Shown piece after piece: positions 40,674 to 48,746 of a stretch of 64,000 nucleotides of DNA. How positions within the stretch are numbered: position 1 is the first letter of the stretch; the number at the start of each line of letters is the position of its first letter. The position numbers and the translations under genes are program-made. The stretch is from Clostridium sp. (GTDB lineage: Bacteria; Bacillota; Clostridia; Lachnospirales; Lachnospiraceae). Below the pieces are notes generated by a model. That model did not search any database, had not been told where the DNA came from, and saw nothing but the letters and a program-made list of their open reading frames with translations. The stretch lies in assembly GCA_031275405.1 (NCBI GenBank), contig JAISOV010000049.1, positions 1-64,000 of the forward strand, read 5' to 3'.

Positions 40674-43498
40674 AAATAACACTCGGCTCACTGTTCGACG
40701 GCGCGGGCGGCTTCCCTTACGCGGCAACAATGGCAGGGATTACGCCAGTCTGGGCAGGCGAAATAGAACCGTTCCCGATAAGGGTGACGAGCAGGAGATT
40801 CCCACACATGAAACACCTCGGGAACATCACCGGGATAAACGGCGCGGAGATAGACCCGGTAGACGTGATAACATTCGGAAGCCCGTGCCAAGACCTAAGC
40901 GTCGCGAACGGAAAACGCAAAGGATTAGGCGGCGCACGGAGCGGGCTGTTCCGCGAAGCAATCAGAATAATCAAAGAAATGAGGGAAGAAACAGATGGAC
41001 GGTATCCAGCTTACATTGTCTGGGAAAACGTCTTCGGAGCATTTTCAAGCAACAAAGGCGCCGACTTCCGGGAAGTCCTGCAAGCAATCGTCAGCGTCAA
41101 AAAATCCGCAGTACTTATCGCTCGACCTGAAAAATGGACTATGGCCGGGGAAATCGTGGGAGACGACTTCAGCGTGGCGTGGCGGACACTCGACGCTCAA
41201 TTTTGGGGAGTACCCCAACGTCGCCGTCGAATCTACCTTGTCGCGGATTTTGGAGGACAACGTGCCGGACACATACAATTTGAGCGCGAGAGCGTGCTTG
41301 GGGATACTCCGCAGGGCGGAGCGCAGGGGCAAGAAACTGCCGGAGGCTCTGGAAAAAGCCCTGCGGGAACAAGCGGGATTAGATACCTGACGCCGTGGGA
41401 CGCGCAGAGCAAGCGGGTATTCGAGGAAAGCGGCGCGACGCCCACGCTTGACGGCGCGGACGGCGGCGGCCGAAGCCCCGGAGGATTTGTGATGACCGCA
41501 GGATTCAACGGCCACAAAAGCGCGACGGGAACGATACAGTACGCCGAGGAACGCGCTCCGACAATCAAGGCGAATATGCCGCCGAACGCGATAACGGGGA
41601 TATGCTTCCCCGACGTAGCGCGAACCTTGGCGGCGAGAGCGGACAGCAGCCCGTGCGTTGACAGAGGGCAGAACATAGTGGCGGTATTTATGGGCGGCCA
41701 AGGCGAAAAGGCGCGGGGAATAGCGTACAGCGAGACAGTATCCCCGACGCTGAAATCTGCGCTAAGCGGCAGTAACACGGTGCCGGATGTAGTGACGGCA
41801 GTGAACCAAAACGCGTCGGGAGAGGTACGAGAGGGCGCCGTTGCGAACACGCTGTCGACCAACGGCAACGCCAGCGGGAGGAACGCGCCGCTCGTGAGGC
41901 TGAATACCGCCGTATATGACGCAAGGGGCAACGGGGACGGGCGGACGGTCAACACGCTGACGGGCGACCACGAAAACCGCGTGACGGACTACACCGCGGT
42001 CTGTATTCAGGGCAACACGATAGACCGAGGCGACGCCTCCGGCGCGGAGGGTAAGGGTGCGCGGGAGAACGTGAGTTACACGTTGAACACCGCCGACAGA
42101 CACGCGGTGGCGTATAGCCTCGACAGAGCAAGCTACAACCAAGGGCAGAACGCGCAGTTTGACATAAGCGTACAAGAAGAACAGGCGCAGACGGTCGTCG
42201 CGAAAGGGGCGAACGCCGTCGCCGTGCCTCAAAAAAACCGCTATATCGTGCGACGACTGACGCCGCTCGAATGCTGCCGCTTGCAAGGCTATCCCGATTA
42301 TTGGGCGAAAGACCTCGCAACGCCGGAACCGACCGAAGAAGAAACAGACGAATGGTGCGCGATATTTGAAACCCACAGGCAAGCGACCACCCCGGAGAAA
42401 AAAGCCAAGACGCGCAACCAAGTGAAGAAATGGCTCACCGACCCGCACAGCGACAGCGCGGAATACAAAATGTGGGGGAACTCGCTCGCCATACCCTGCG
42501 CGTATAACGTTCTTGCGGGCATTGCGGAGGAAATCCGCGGAGAAGGAAGCCGTACCATGACAGTCAAAGAGCAAAAGGCGATTATGCGGATTAAGGAAGC
42601 GTACCTCATCGCGGAGCGTATGGGCAAGACGCTCATAGTAGCCTACAGCGGCGGCAAGGACAGCGACGTGCTTCTTGACCTTGCAATCAAGAGCGGTGTG
42701 CCGTTTGAGGTACAGCACAACCACACCACCGCCGATGCGCCGCAGACGGTGTACCATATCCGCGGGGTGTTCAAACGGCTGACCGAGCAGGGCATACCCT
42801 GTAAAATTAACGACCCGCCCGAGATTGAGGACGCAGACGGGAAAAGGGTACGCGCCACGATGTGGAGCCTGATACCCAAAAAGGGAATGCCGCCGACACG
42901 ACTTGCGCGGTACTGCTGTGGATATTTCAAAGAGCGACGGTTTGAAAATCAGCATCTTCTTATGGGAATACGGTGGGCAGAAAGCACGGCTCGAAAAACA
43001 CGGGGACTGCACGAAAGCCTAAGGCCAAAGAAAAAAGACAGGGTCGTCTTTATGGACGAAAACGACGACCGCAGAAAGCTACAAGAGATTTGCCATATGC
43101 GGAACAGCATCGCGACGAACCCTATAATCGACTGGACGGACAGAGAGGTTTGGGAATATCTCGACACGAACGGGATAGTAACAAATCCCCTGTACGCACA
43201 AGGGCTAAAGCGCGTCGGGTGCGTTGGCTGTCCGATGGCAAGCGAAAAGCAACGCCGCGAACAATTCTCGATGTTCCCAAAATACAAAGAGATGTACTTG
43301 CGGGCGTTTGAAAAAATGATAGCTTACAGCCATAAGCAGGGACGCAGGTGTAGTTGGGACACCGCCGAGCAAGTTTATAACTGGTGGACGGATATGCACT
43401 ATAACCCAGACCAGATGACCTTTGATTTTGAGAACGGAGGAATTGACGGTGAGCGATCGCAAGCGGCTGGCCCCGGTACAACGGCAGAGGATATTTGA
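40670..43498 (+). CDS. DNA cytosine-5 methyltransferase fused to PAPS reductase-like domain
   Basis: One frame of 942 residues. Residues 1 to about 625: C5-methyltransferase with SLFDGAGG (motif I), catalytic Cys73 in GSPCQDLS, WENV, and PQRRRRIYLV, followed by a long, repetitive target-recognition region and a C-terminal motif IX-X (LTPLECCRLQGYP, WGNSLAIPC). Residues about 630-942: PAPS reductase/DndC-like PP-loop domain with SGGKDSDVLLDLA, ARYCCGYFKE and CVGCPMASEKQRRE. A second ribosome-site-like GGAGAAGGAAG precedes Met at 42557, so separate production of the second part is possible. Such PP-loop proteins accompany phage DNA modification genes; the chemistry here is not known. Confidence 0.8.
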   Translation: MKITLGSLFDGAGGFPYAATMAGITPVWAGEIEPFPIRVTSRRFPHMKHLGNITGINGAEIDPVDVITFGSPCQDLSVANGKRKGLGGARSGLFREAIRIIKEMREETDGRYPAYIVWENVFGAFSSNKGADFREVLQAIVSVKKSAVLIARPEKWTMAGEIVGDDFSVAWRTLDAQFWGVPQRRRRIYLVADFGGQRAGHIQFERESVLGDTPQGGAQGQETAGGSGKSPAGTSGIRYLTPWDAQSKRVFEESGATPTLDGADGGGRSPGGFVMTAGFNGHKSATGTIQYAEERAPTIKANMPPNAITGICFPDVARTLAARADSSPCVDRGQNIVAVFMGGQGEKARGIAYSETVSPTLKSALSGSNTVPDVVTAVNQNASGEVREGAVANTLSTNGNASGRNAPLVRLNTAVYDARGNGDGRTVNTLTGDHENRVTDYTAVCIQGNTIDRGDASGAEGKGARENVSYTLNTADRHAVAYSLDRASYNQGQNAQFDISVQEEQAQTVVAKGANAVAVPQKNRYIVRRLTPLECCRLQGYPDYWAKDLATPEPTEEETDEWCAIFETHRQATTPEKKAKTRNQVKKWLTDPHSDSAEYKMWGNSLAIPCAYNVLAGIAEEIRGEGSRTMTVKEQKAIMRIKEAYLIAERMGKTLIVAYSGGKDSDVLLDLAIKSGVPFEVQHNHTTADAPQTVYHIRGVFKRLTEQGIPCKINDPPEIEDADGKRVRATMWSLIPKKGMPPTRLARYCCGYFKERRFENQHLLMGIRWAESTARKTRGLHESLRPKKKDRVVFMDENDDRRKLQEICHMRNSIATNPIIDWTDREVWEYLDTNGIVTNPLYAQGLKRVGCVGCPMASEKQRREQFSMFPKYKEMYLRAFEKMIAYSHKQGRRCSWDTAEQVYNWWTDMHYNPDQMTFDFENGGIDGERSQAAGPGTTAEDI

Positions 43499-43560
43499 CA
43501 AGCACGGCGGTTTTTGCGCCTACCTGCGGACTGTAGCCGCGACAGCGAATTTGAATTAAC
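43450..43560 (+). pseudogene. Truncated HNH endonuclease remnant
   Basis: GTG at 43450 after GAGGAATT gives RKRLAPVQRQRIFDKHGGFCAY, the usual start of a small phage HNH protein (C-x-Y-C expected next), but the frame is lost at that point. Continuations such as CGL and SRDSEFELT are visible in the other frames. At least two single-base changes are needed. Confidence 0.5.
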
Positions 43561-43577
43561 CGAAAGGAGCAAATAAA

Positions 43578-44498
43578 GTGAAAAAGACAGACATCGAATG
43601 GGCTGACCGCACGTTCAACCCGATTACAGGTTGCCTCCACGGGTGCGGATACTGCTACGCAAGGAACATAGTGCGGCGGTTTGAGGGCTATTATTTAGAC
43701 TGCTTGGACGAATCAAACGAATCAGACCCGCCGCAGGGCATACACGGAATGGACTGCGAACCTATGGAGGAAAGGGTACTGGACAGCCCGCTCCCTTACA
43801 AAACAAAGAAAGGCAAGATACACGCCGCGCCGTACCCTTTCGGCTTCGCGCCCACATTCCACCGACACAAGCTGGAGCGACCCGCCAAAGTCAAAGAGCC
43901 GTCAAACGTATTCGTCGGCTCAATGGCTGATAATTTCGGCGAATGGTTACCAGAGGAATGGCAAGCGGAGGTGTTCAAGGCTTGCGAGGACGCGCCGCAG
44001 CATCGGTATTTATTCCTCACGAAGCACTACGACGGCATACCGCCCTCGTCTTTCGTTTACTCGGGTGTTTTCAAGCCGCACAACGATAATTTCTGGTTTG
44101 GGGCAACGGTGACAACGCAGAAAGACATAGAGCGGGCATACAGAAGGCTGACGAACGTGGAGGGGCATACGTTTCTAAGCATAGAACCCCTCCACGGAGC
44201 AATAGAGCTACGGCATATCGACGTGGGAGATGTTATTTACGACATCGGGAGCGGATACGGGTACTACCTCGGCGGCGGCCAAAAGGCGCAACGCCCGAAC
44301 TGGATAATCATAGGAGCGGAAACGGGAAGCCGCAAAGGGAAGATAAAACCCGAGCGTGAATGGGTGGAGAAAATCTGCGAAGCCGCCGACCAAGCGGGAA
44401 TACCCGTGTTTATGAAAGACAGCTTACTCCCCGTTATGGGCGCGGACGGAATGCGGTGCGAGTTTCCCGAGGGACTGCGAAAGGAGGGCAAGAAATGA
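43578..44498 (+). CDS. DUF5131/Gp37-Gp68 family radical-SAM-like phage protein
   Basis: A 306-residue protein starting from GTG after ACCGAAAGGAG. IEWADRTFNPITGCLHGCGYCYAR carries a Cys-x3-Cys-x2-Cys cluster like a radical-SAM iron-sulfur site. VFVGSMADNFGEWLPEEW, HRYLFLTKHYDGI, TVTTQKDIERA and SIEPLHGAIEL are family landmarks. The activity of this common phage family is not established. Confidence 0.82.
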   Translation: MKKTDIEWADRTFNPITGCLHGCGYCYARNIVRRFEGYYLDCLDESNESDPPQGIHGMDCEPMEERVLDSPLPYKTKKGKIHAAPYPFGFAPTFHRHKLERPAKVKEPSNVFVGSMADNFGEWLPEEWQAEVFKACEDAPQHRYLFLTKHYDGIPPSSFVYSGVFKPHNDNFWFGATVTTQKDIERAYRRLTNVEGHTFLSIEPLHGAIELRHIDVGDVIYDIGSGYGYYLGGGQKAQRPNWIIIGAETGSRKGKIKPEREWVEKICEAADQAGIPVFMKDSLLPVMGADGMRCEFPEGLRKEGKK

Positions 44499-44713
44499 GC
44501 GAATCAAGGAACTTTTATAGGTATTACGAAAAGTGGGCGTTGCACTTCAAGCGCACGATAGCGGAATACTGGCGCGTTTACATTCGCGTTCCGCTCGGGG
44601 GGGGACGGCGCGAACCAGTACCCTGTTGGAATATCTAATACGTACACGAAGTCGCGGAAGTCGGGGAGCTTATCCGGCAGACGCGGGCAAACCGAAAGGA
44701 GGATGCGGAATGA
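44495..44713 (+). pseudogene. Degraded small phage gene around a G8 run
   Basis: ATGA overlap start at 44495 gives MSESRNFYRYYEKWALHFK and then a stop at 44636-44638 soon after G8 (about 44597-44604). Beyond the stop the same frame resumes YVHEVAEVGELIRQTR and ends in a TGA that overlaps the next ATG at 44710, as a natural gene end would. The middle needs frame changes. Confidence 0.45.
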
Positions 44714-45003
44714 AAGCAAAGTATTCAGAGTTTGTCAGGTATTGCATACGGTTCTATACCCGATACCCTCATCCCATATTCCGTGGAAAAACCGACAGAG
44801 AGGACTGGGCCGCTGCCCGTAACGCCCTCGACGATTTCACAGAAGAAGAAAAAGACATACTAGTGAATGTCTATTCTCTGCGGGATACGTTAACTGACAA
44901 TGTATCTCATATTTCAGAGATCTTACGACTTGACCAGAGACACGTTTGGAAACTGATGGCTGACTATGAACGAGCTGTTGCAAAACGAAGGGGGCTAATT
45001 TGA
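44710..45003 (+). CDS. Phage sigma-like/ArpU-type regulator candidate
   Basis: A 97-residue protein with YSEFVRYCIRFYTRYPHPIF, then a helix-turn-helix-like end (VSHISEILRLDQRHVWKLMADYERAVAKR). Size and location before the packaging genes fit late-gene activators of Firmicutes phages. AAAGGAGG precedes the ATG. Confidence 0.55.
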   Translation: MKAKYSEFVRYCIRFYTRYPHPIFRGKTDREDWAAARNALDDFTEEEKDILVNVYSLRDTLTDNVSHISEILRLDQRHVWKLMADYERAVAKRRGLI

Positions 45004-45139
45004 TGAAACTCATTGACTTAACTGGAAAAAGGTTCGGTCAATCTACCGTATCAACAACGATGGGAACTACGAACCCGAAAACTGCCGATGGGCTACGGCA
45101 AAAGAGCAAGCGAATAATCATGCTAACTGTAAGAGATAG
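45003..45139 (+). pseudogene. Internally deleted HNH/AP2-type endonuclease remnant
   Basis: The N-terminus [13 protein letters not shown] is followed in another frame by [18 protein letters not shown] and [15 protein letters not shown]. In intact phage HNH/AP2 proteins these pieces are separated by about 100 residues. A deletion has joined the two ends. Confidence 0.65.
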
Positions 45140-45150
45140 GAGGTTACGAA

Positions 45151-45264
45151 ATGAGTAATTGGATATGCCCTCTATGCTTTTCAAATTCAGACCCGGATAT
45201 GCCCTATGAAATATGCAGAGACGAAGAATGCGCGTGGTGGTGCGAAGAAGCTCAAAAACTTTAG
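45151..45264 (+). CDS. 37-residue zinc-knuckle protein
   Basis: MSNWICPLCFSNSDPDMPYE, then a CRDEECAWWC cluster: five cysteines in 37 residues. ATAGGAGGTT precedes the ATG. Common small phage protein type with unknown role. Confidence 0.55.
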   Translation: MSNWICPLCFSNSDPDMPYEICRDEECAWWCEEAQKL

Positions 45265-45265
45265 G

Positions 45266-45347
45266 TTTTGCGTATAACTTCCTCTTGATGCGCGCGTACT
45301 GCAAGAAAGTTACCGCAAAAACTGATTTTCAACTACTTTTACTACTT
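45266..45347. repeat. Dispersed repeat, copy 1 (one intact terminal repeat)
   Basis: A 55-base core (45266-45320) is shared with 51110-51164, with two substitutions. On the right it is followed by AACTACTTTTACTACTT (45331-45347), identical to the right terminal repeat of copy 2. The left terminal repeat is not recognisable here. Confidence 0.8.
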
Positions 45348-45376
45348 CCCTTCCGAAAAGAGGACTCTCCCGCATA

Positions 45377-45426
45377 ACACGAAAACGTGTATGACACGAA
45401 GGCGTATGTATAACACGAAATCGTGT
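45377..45426. promoter_or_regulatory. Three ACACG..CGTGT palindromes
   Basis: ACACGAAAACGTGT (45377-45390), a diverged ACACGAAGGCGTATGT (45394-45409) and ACACGAAATCGTGT (45413-45426) stand 17-19 bases centre to centre before the HNH/terS genes. The half-site ACACGAAA recurs around the promoter at 47771-47798, suggesting one DNA-binding protein acts at both. Confidence 0.6.
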
Positions 45427-45471
45427 GAATAAACAACTTTCCCGACTTTTAATTTTATGGAGGTATGAATA

Positions 45472-46065
45472 ATGGAAACGAAGAAAGAAATCGGCGGCAA
45501 CAATCCAATCGAGATATGGAAACCGATTGACGGTTACGAAGGTTACTACGAGATTAGCAATTTAGGGCGAGTGAAAAGCCTAACACGAAGTATGCCGCAT
45601 AAAACACACGGTAAGTGGACGATTAAAGAGCGCATATTGAAGCAGGGGCGAACGGTACCGGGTGACAAAGGGTATATGGGAGTCGTGCTACATAGCGGTG
45701 GCGGTAAGCAGACTATGTTCAGACTGCACCGTCTTGTGGCGAAAGCATTTGTACCCAATCCCGGAAGAAAACCCGAAGTAAATCACATTGATGGAGATAC
45801 TTACAACAACCGTGCTGATAATCTCGAATGGGTTACGCCGAAAGAGAATATGGCTCACGCTAAGACTATAGGTCGCTTGTCGCATACAGAGATTGGCCGT
45901 AGTATTGTAAATCTGACAACAGGCGAACATTTTGAAAGTGCGGCATCGGCGGGGCGAAAGTACGGGGTTAGTGGTGATGCTATATTAAAATGTTTGTACG
46001 GAATAAGCAAGACAAGCGCAGGACACGAATGGCGCACGGACGAAAGGAAGATTGCAAATGGATAA
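45472..46065 (+). CDS. NUMOD4-HNH homing endonuclease
   Basis: A 197-residue free-standing homing endonuclease. NUMOD4 part: EIWKPIDGYEGYYEISNLGRVKSL. HNH core: RLHRLVAKAFVPNP, EVNHIDGDTYNNRADNLEWVT. The C-terminus has a NUMOD1-like helix-turn-helix (SAASAGRKYGVSGDAILKCL). It overlaps terS by eight bases. Such genes are selfish but HNH proteins near terminases can also assist packaging. Confidence 0.88.
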   Translation: METKKEIGGNNPIEIWKPIDGYEGYYEISNLGRVKSLTRSMPHKTHGKWTIKERILKQGRTVPGDKGYMGVVLHSGGGKQTMFRLHRLVAKAFVPNPGRKPEVNHIDGDTYNNRADNLEWVTPKENMAHAKTIGRLSHTEIGRSIVNLTTGEHFESAASAGRKYGVSGDAILKCLYGISKTSAGHEWRTDERKIANG

Positions 46066-46600
46066 AAAAACAGCTCACGGTTTAGCGGGGAAACCCGGTA
46101 ATGGGAAGAACTCACCTGTGATTGGTAACAATGGCTTGCAGACAAAACCCGGTGACAACTCTCGATATGCTAAACTTGCTTTCGACTTGATGAAATTCCC
46201 GCCAGTCGAACGAAACGATATTCCCGCCCTGTACAAGCGGATGGACGAATATGTGCAATGGTGCATTGATAACGATGTGAAGCCGGGAAACCTTGCTTGC
46301 TACGCCGCCTTGGGCATCGACAAAGGTGTAGCGTATGAATGGGAAGTCGGACGAATGGGAACCTCCGAACACTCCGACTTCATAAAAAAAGTGAAGAGAT
46401 TTTGCGCTACAAATCGTGAACTTTTGATGCAGGATAACAAGGTAAATGTCATCACAGGGCTATTTTGGCAAAAGAATTATGATGGACTTGTTGATAAGCA
46501 AGAATATGTCCTCACTCCCAGCCATAAAGCGGAGGACGAATACGATGTGGACGAGATTAAAAAGCACTTTCTGATTGAGGGCGATGTGGAAACAGATTGA
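46058..46600 (+). CDS. Terminase small subunit / DNA-packaging protein
   Basis: A 180-residue protein with DLMKFPPVERNDIPALYKRMDEY, ACYAALGIDKGVAYEWEVG (helix-turn-helix) and NVITGLFWQKNYDGLVDKQEY, characteristic of small packaging proteins in Clostridia phages. It would recognise the phage packaging site. The large subunit is not next to it: about 6 kb of other genes intervene. Confidence 0.72.
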   Translation: MDKKTAHGLAGKPGNGKNSPVIGNNGLQTKPGDNSRYAKLAFDLMKFPPVERNDIPALYKRMDEYVQWCIDNDVKPGNLACYAALGIDKGVAYEWEVGRMGTSEHSDFIKKVKRFCATNRELLMQDNKVNVITGLFWQKNYDGLVDKQEYVLTPSHKAEDEYDVDEIKKHFLIEGDVETD

Positions 46601-46942
46601 CGGCTATGAGGGCATTTACTTAATCAACTCTGACGGCACGATATTCAACTCTACGACTTTACGCATATTGCGAGGGAATGTTAATTCTTGGGGTTATGTA
46701 GTGGTTGGGTTAGTCAAGAGGGCATACGTAAAGACCATAAACTCCATCGACTTTTAGCGGCGGCATTTTTACCGAACCCAAACGACTTTCCGTTAGTCAA
46801 TCACAAAGACGGAAACAAGCTGAACAACTCGTTGAGCAATTTGGAATGGAGAAGTTATTCGGATAATCTCCAACACGCTTACGACTTTAAGTTGCGAACG
46901 ACTTCTTGGGGAAAACCGCTCAAACGACTTTCTCAACTTTGA
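46584..46942 (+). pseudogene. Frameshifted NUMOD4-HNH endonuclease
   Basis: ATG at 46584 (overlapping the terS end) reads MWKQIDGYEGIYLINSDG to GYVVVGLV, then stops at 46755-46757. A different frame continues GIRKDHKLHRLLAAAFLPNP and VNHKDGNKLNNSLSNLEW to 46942. One base is missing near 46715-46725. Confidence 0.75.
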
Positions 46943-47087
46943 CCGACTTTTACGACTTTCTGGAGGTCGTTAGTGACACGTTAGTAACAAAAACCGCTTG
47001 AACCATGCCATATAGCGGCTTTCACAAATATTGGGCAACGATTTTCCCGCTTCCGGACAGCCGGGGGCGGGATTTTCGGGCAAGAGA

Positions 47088-47110
47088 AAAGCCCTCCGGC
47101 TATGCGGAGA
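47088..47110 (-). terminator. Minus-strand terminator of the small membrane peptide
   Basis: On the minus strand CTCCGCATAGCCGGAG forms a 5-bp hairpin followed by GGCTTTTCTC. It lies just past the stop of the peptide gene at 47129. A further GC-rich palindrome lies at 47047-47077. Confidence 0.45.
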
Positions 47111-47128
47111 GCTTCAAGTTATAGCGGG

Positions 47129-47224
47129 TTACGGAGTATGCTTCACCAGGTACGACAGCAGCATCCAGACGAACACGATCGGGGTCAAGATGATGATCCC
47201 AATGACCTTTAACGCTTTGCCCAT
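47129..47224 (-). CDS. 31-residue transmembrane peptide
   Basis: MGKALKVIGIIILTPIVFVW is a single hydrophobic helix with a short polar tail (LVKHTP). GGAAGGGGGG precedes the start at 47224. Same strand as the XRE regulator upstream, followed by a terminator. May be a toxin-like, exclusion or holin-like peptide; unknown. Confidence 0.45.
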   Translation of the reverse strand: MGKALKVIGIIILTPIVFVWMLLSYLVKHTP

Positions 47225-47382
47225 GCGGTTTTCACCCCCCTTCCTTTTGTCGGATTAGCTTGATATGTCCGGCCTGCGGCGGTTCCGGTGCCGAGAGCGC
47301 GTCTAAATCTAACGTTGGCGCGATTTTCTCCGGCGGCGCGGCTTTCTCTCGCGGATGTGTGACCTTGGCGGCGGATTGAGTT

Positions 47383-47598
47383 TCACCCTGTCAATTCCCA
47401 TTCGTGGCCCAATCCCTCTACTTTGACGGAAAAGCCCATAGCCGATAGCAGTTTTACAAAGGTATCAACCCTCATACTTTTGCCGTATAGCTTATTGCTG
47501 ATAGCGGATTGCGCATTATACCCCGCCAACTTTGCCAACTCTCCTTGATTGATGTTTCGAGAAGACATGGCGGCGCGAATGATTTCTTGCTCGTTCAT
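47383..47598 (-). CDS. XRE-type repressor of the island (possibly truncated)
   Basis: Seventy-one residues: EIIRAAMSSRNINQGELAKLAGYN (helix-turn-helix), then SMRVDTFVKLLSAMGFSVKVE. AAAGGAG precedes the ATG at 47598. It stops at GGG-TGA. Dropping one base there would add about 49 residues (THPREKAAPPEKIAPTLDLD and HIKLIRQKEGG) that have no start of their own. A paralogue lies at 50813-51083. Confidence 0.7.
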   Translation of the reverse strand: MNEQEIIRAAMSSRNINQGELAKLAGYNAQSAISNKLYGKSMRVDTFVKLLSAMGFSVKVEGLGHEWELTG

Positions 47599-47618
47599 GG
47601 TATACTCCTTTCGCATTT

Positions 47619-47665
47619 TGATAGTATTACACTATCATTATATTATAATAATCGTTATAAGTCAA
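47619..47665 (-). promoter_or_regulatory. Promoter and palindromic operator of the island repressor
   Basis: On the minus strand TTGACT (47660-47665) and TATAAT (47637-47642) with 17 bases between. The palindrome TGATAGTATTACACTATCA (47619-47637) starts at the last base of the -10, well placed for autorepression. Confidence 0.75.
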
Positions 47666-47734
47666 GTTAAACGGAAACTCGATAATGTGAAAATATTGCA
47701 CAAAAACGGCTATATATTTTTGTTCAGAACGCTG

Positions 47735-47817
47735 AAAACACGAAAACACGAAAATATTATAGAAAAGGTATTGACATATCCCGAATGCGTGATATACTAA
47801 ACACGAAAACACGAATT
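47735..47817 (+). promoter_or_regulatory. Island operon promoter flanked by ACACGAAA direct repeats
   Basis: TTGACA (47771-47776), 16 bases, TATACT (47793-47798). ACACGAAAACACGAA lies on both sides: within 47735-47754 upstream and 47799-47817 immediately after the -10. Four half-sites in all, matching those at 45377-45426. This looks like operator control of the rightward island genes. Confidence 0.7.
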
Positions 47818-47849
47818 TAGTACTTATCAATCAAAAGGAGGTCATTAAA

Positions 47850-48269
47850 ATGACAAAGAGAGAAGCCGCAGCTTATGCGACAGCGTGCCGCGCTTGTTAT
47901 GGCGCGGGATTACCCAAACCGCAGTTACCCGCACCGAAGCAAGATCCATCAACTGGAGGATCCGAACAAAGGCGCGGAACAATCAGAAAGGAGATCAACA
48001 TCATGAAAACATTAGGTAGTTGGACAACAGGCAGCGAGCGCGGATATTGCCACGTAGGGCGGCGGGGCGTCGAGAGTGACCCCGTAGCGATTACAGACGA
48101 GCAACGCAAGTTATCCGGTAACCACCGTTACAACATGGGTTACATGCTGGAGCGATACCCGGACGCAACGCATTACACCGTTACGGCATATGCTGGCACA
48201 AGCAAGTTTTACAGCAATCAATATATACATTATATATACACATTTTATAAAAAAAGGCCGACGACATGA
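47850..48269 (+). CDS. Island protein 1, unknown (139 residues)
   Basis: AAAGGAGGTC precedes the ATG. N-terminal Ala/Cys-rich part (REAAAYATACRACYGAGLP), a basic linker, then SWTTGSERGYCHVGRRG and NMGYMLERYPDATHYTVTAY. An internal Met at 48003 after AAAGGAGAT could be a second start. The C-terminus (NQYIHYIYTFYKKRP) lies in an A/T-rich tract. I recognise no family. Confidence 0.55.
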   Translation: MTKREAAAYATACRACYGAGLPKPQLPAPKQDPSTGGSEQRRGTIRKEINIMKTLGSWTTGSERGYCHVGRRGVESDPVAITDEQRKLSGNHRYNMGYMLERYPDATHYTVTAYAGTSKFYSNQYIHYIYTFYKKRPTT

Positions 48270-48307
48270 CGAACCAAAACGAAACCACCATTAAGGAGGG
48301 CAACAAC

Positions 48308-48514
48308 ATGACCTATAAAGCAGTAGCAAACCCGGCGTTATACCATTGCGGCGATACGTGGCTTGTGGTAGATGAGGAGTGGAACATCATAAGCAAGCAC
48401 ATTAGCCGCAAATACGCCGAACAAGAAGCCGAACAAGAAGCCGAACGGCTAACCAACAAATGGCGGGAACGCCTTAACCAAATGAAGGAGGAAAATAACA
48501 ATGAAACGCTATGA
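48308..48514 (+). CDS. Island protein 2, unknown (68 residues)
   Basis: MTYKAVANPALYHCGDTWLV followed by a charged helix with a direct AEQEAEQEAE repeat. AAGGAGGG precedes the ATG at 48308; an upstream ATG at 48266 lacks such a site. Overlaps the next gene. Confidence 0.55.
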   Translation: MTYKAVANPALYHCGDTWLVVDEEWNIISKHISRKYAEQEAEQEAERLTNKWRERLNQMKEENNNETL

Positions 48515-48746
48515 CTTAACCACGCACGATTCCCGGAAGTCCTTTTATGGGAAATGCCACGTTATCCAATTTGAGGACGGAACAGAACGCCTATACAGCT
48601 ACGAAACGGCAATTATTGACAGTTTACCGTCCGGGGAGCTTGTCCGCATATGGGACGGATGGAGCGCGACAACAGGAAGACACATTATGGAATTTTGCGG
48701 ACTGAATAAAGCCGCATACGACAAATTAAGGAGGTTCGGACAATGA
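48501..48746 (+). CDS. Island protein 3, unknown (81 residues)
   Basis: Beta-rich: KCHVIQFEDGTERLYSYETAI, LVRIWDGWSATTGRHIMEF. Overlaps neighbours on both ends (ATGA at 48743). Function unknown. Confidence 0.6.
   Translation: MKRYDLTTHDSRKSFYGKCHVIQFEDGTERLYSYETAIIDSLPSGELVRIWDGWSATTGRHIMEFCGLNKAAYDKLRRFGQ

Noticed and set aside
42557-43498. Complete DNA phosphorothioation (dnd) system
   Set aside because: Only a DndC-like PP-loop domain is present; no dndA, dndB, dndD or dndE-like genes are recognisable in the window.
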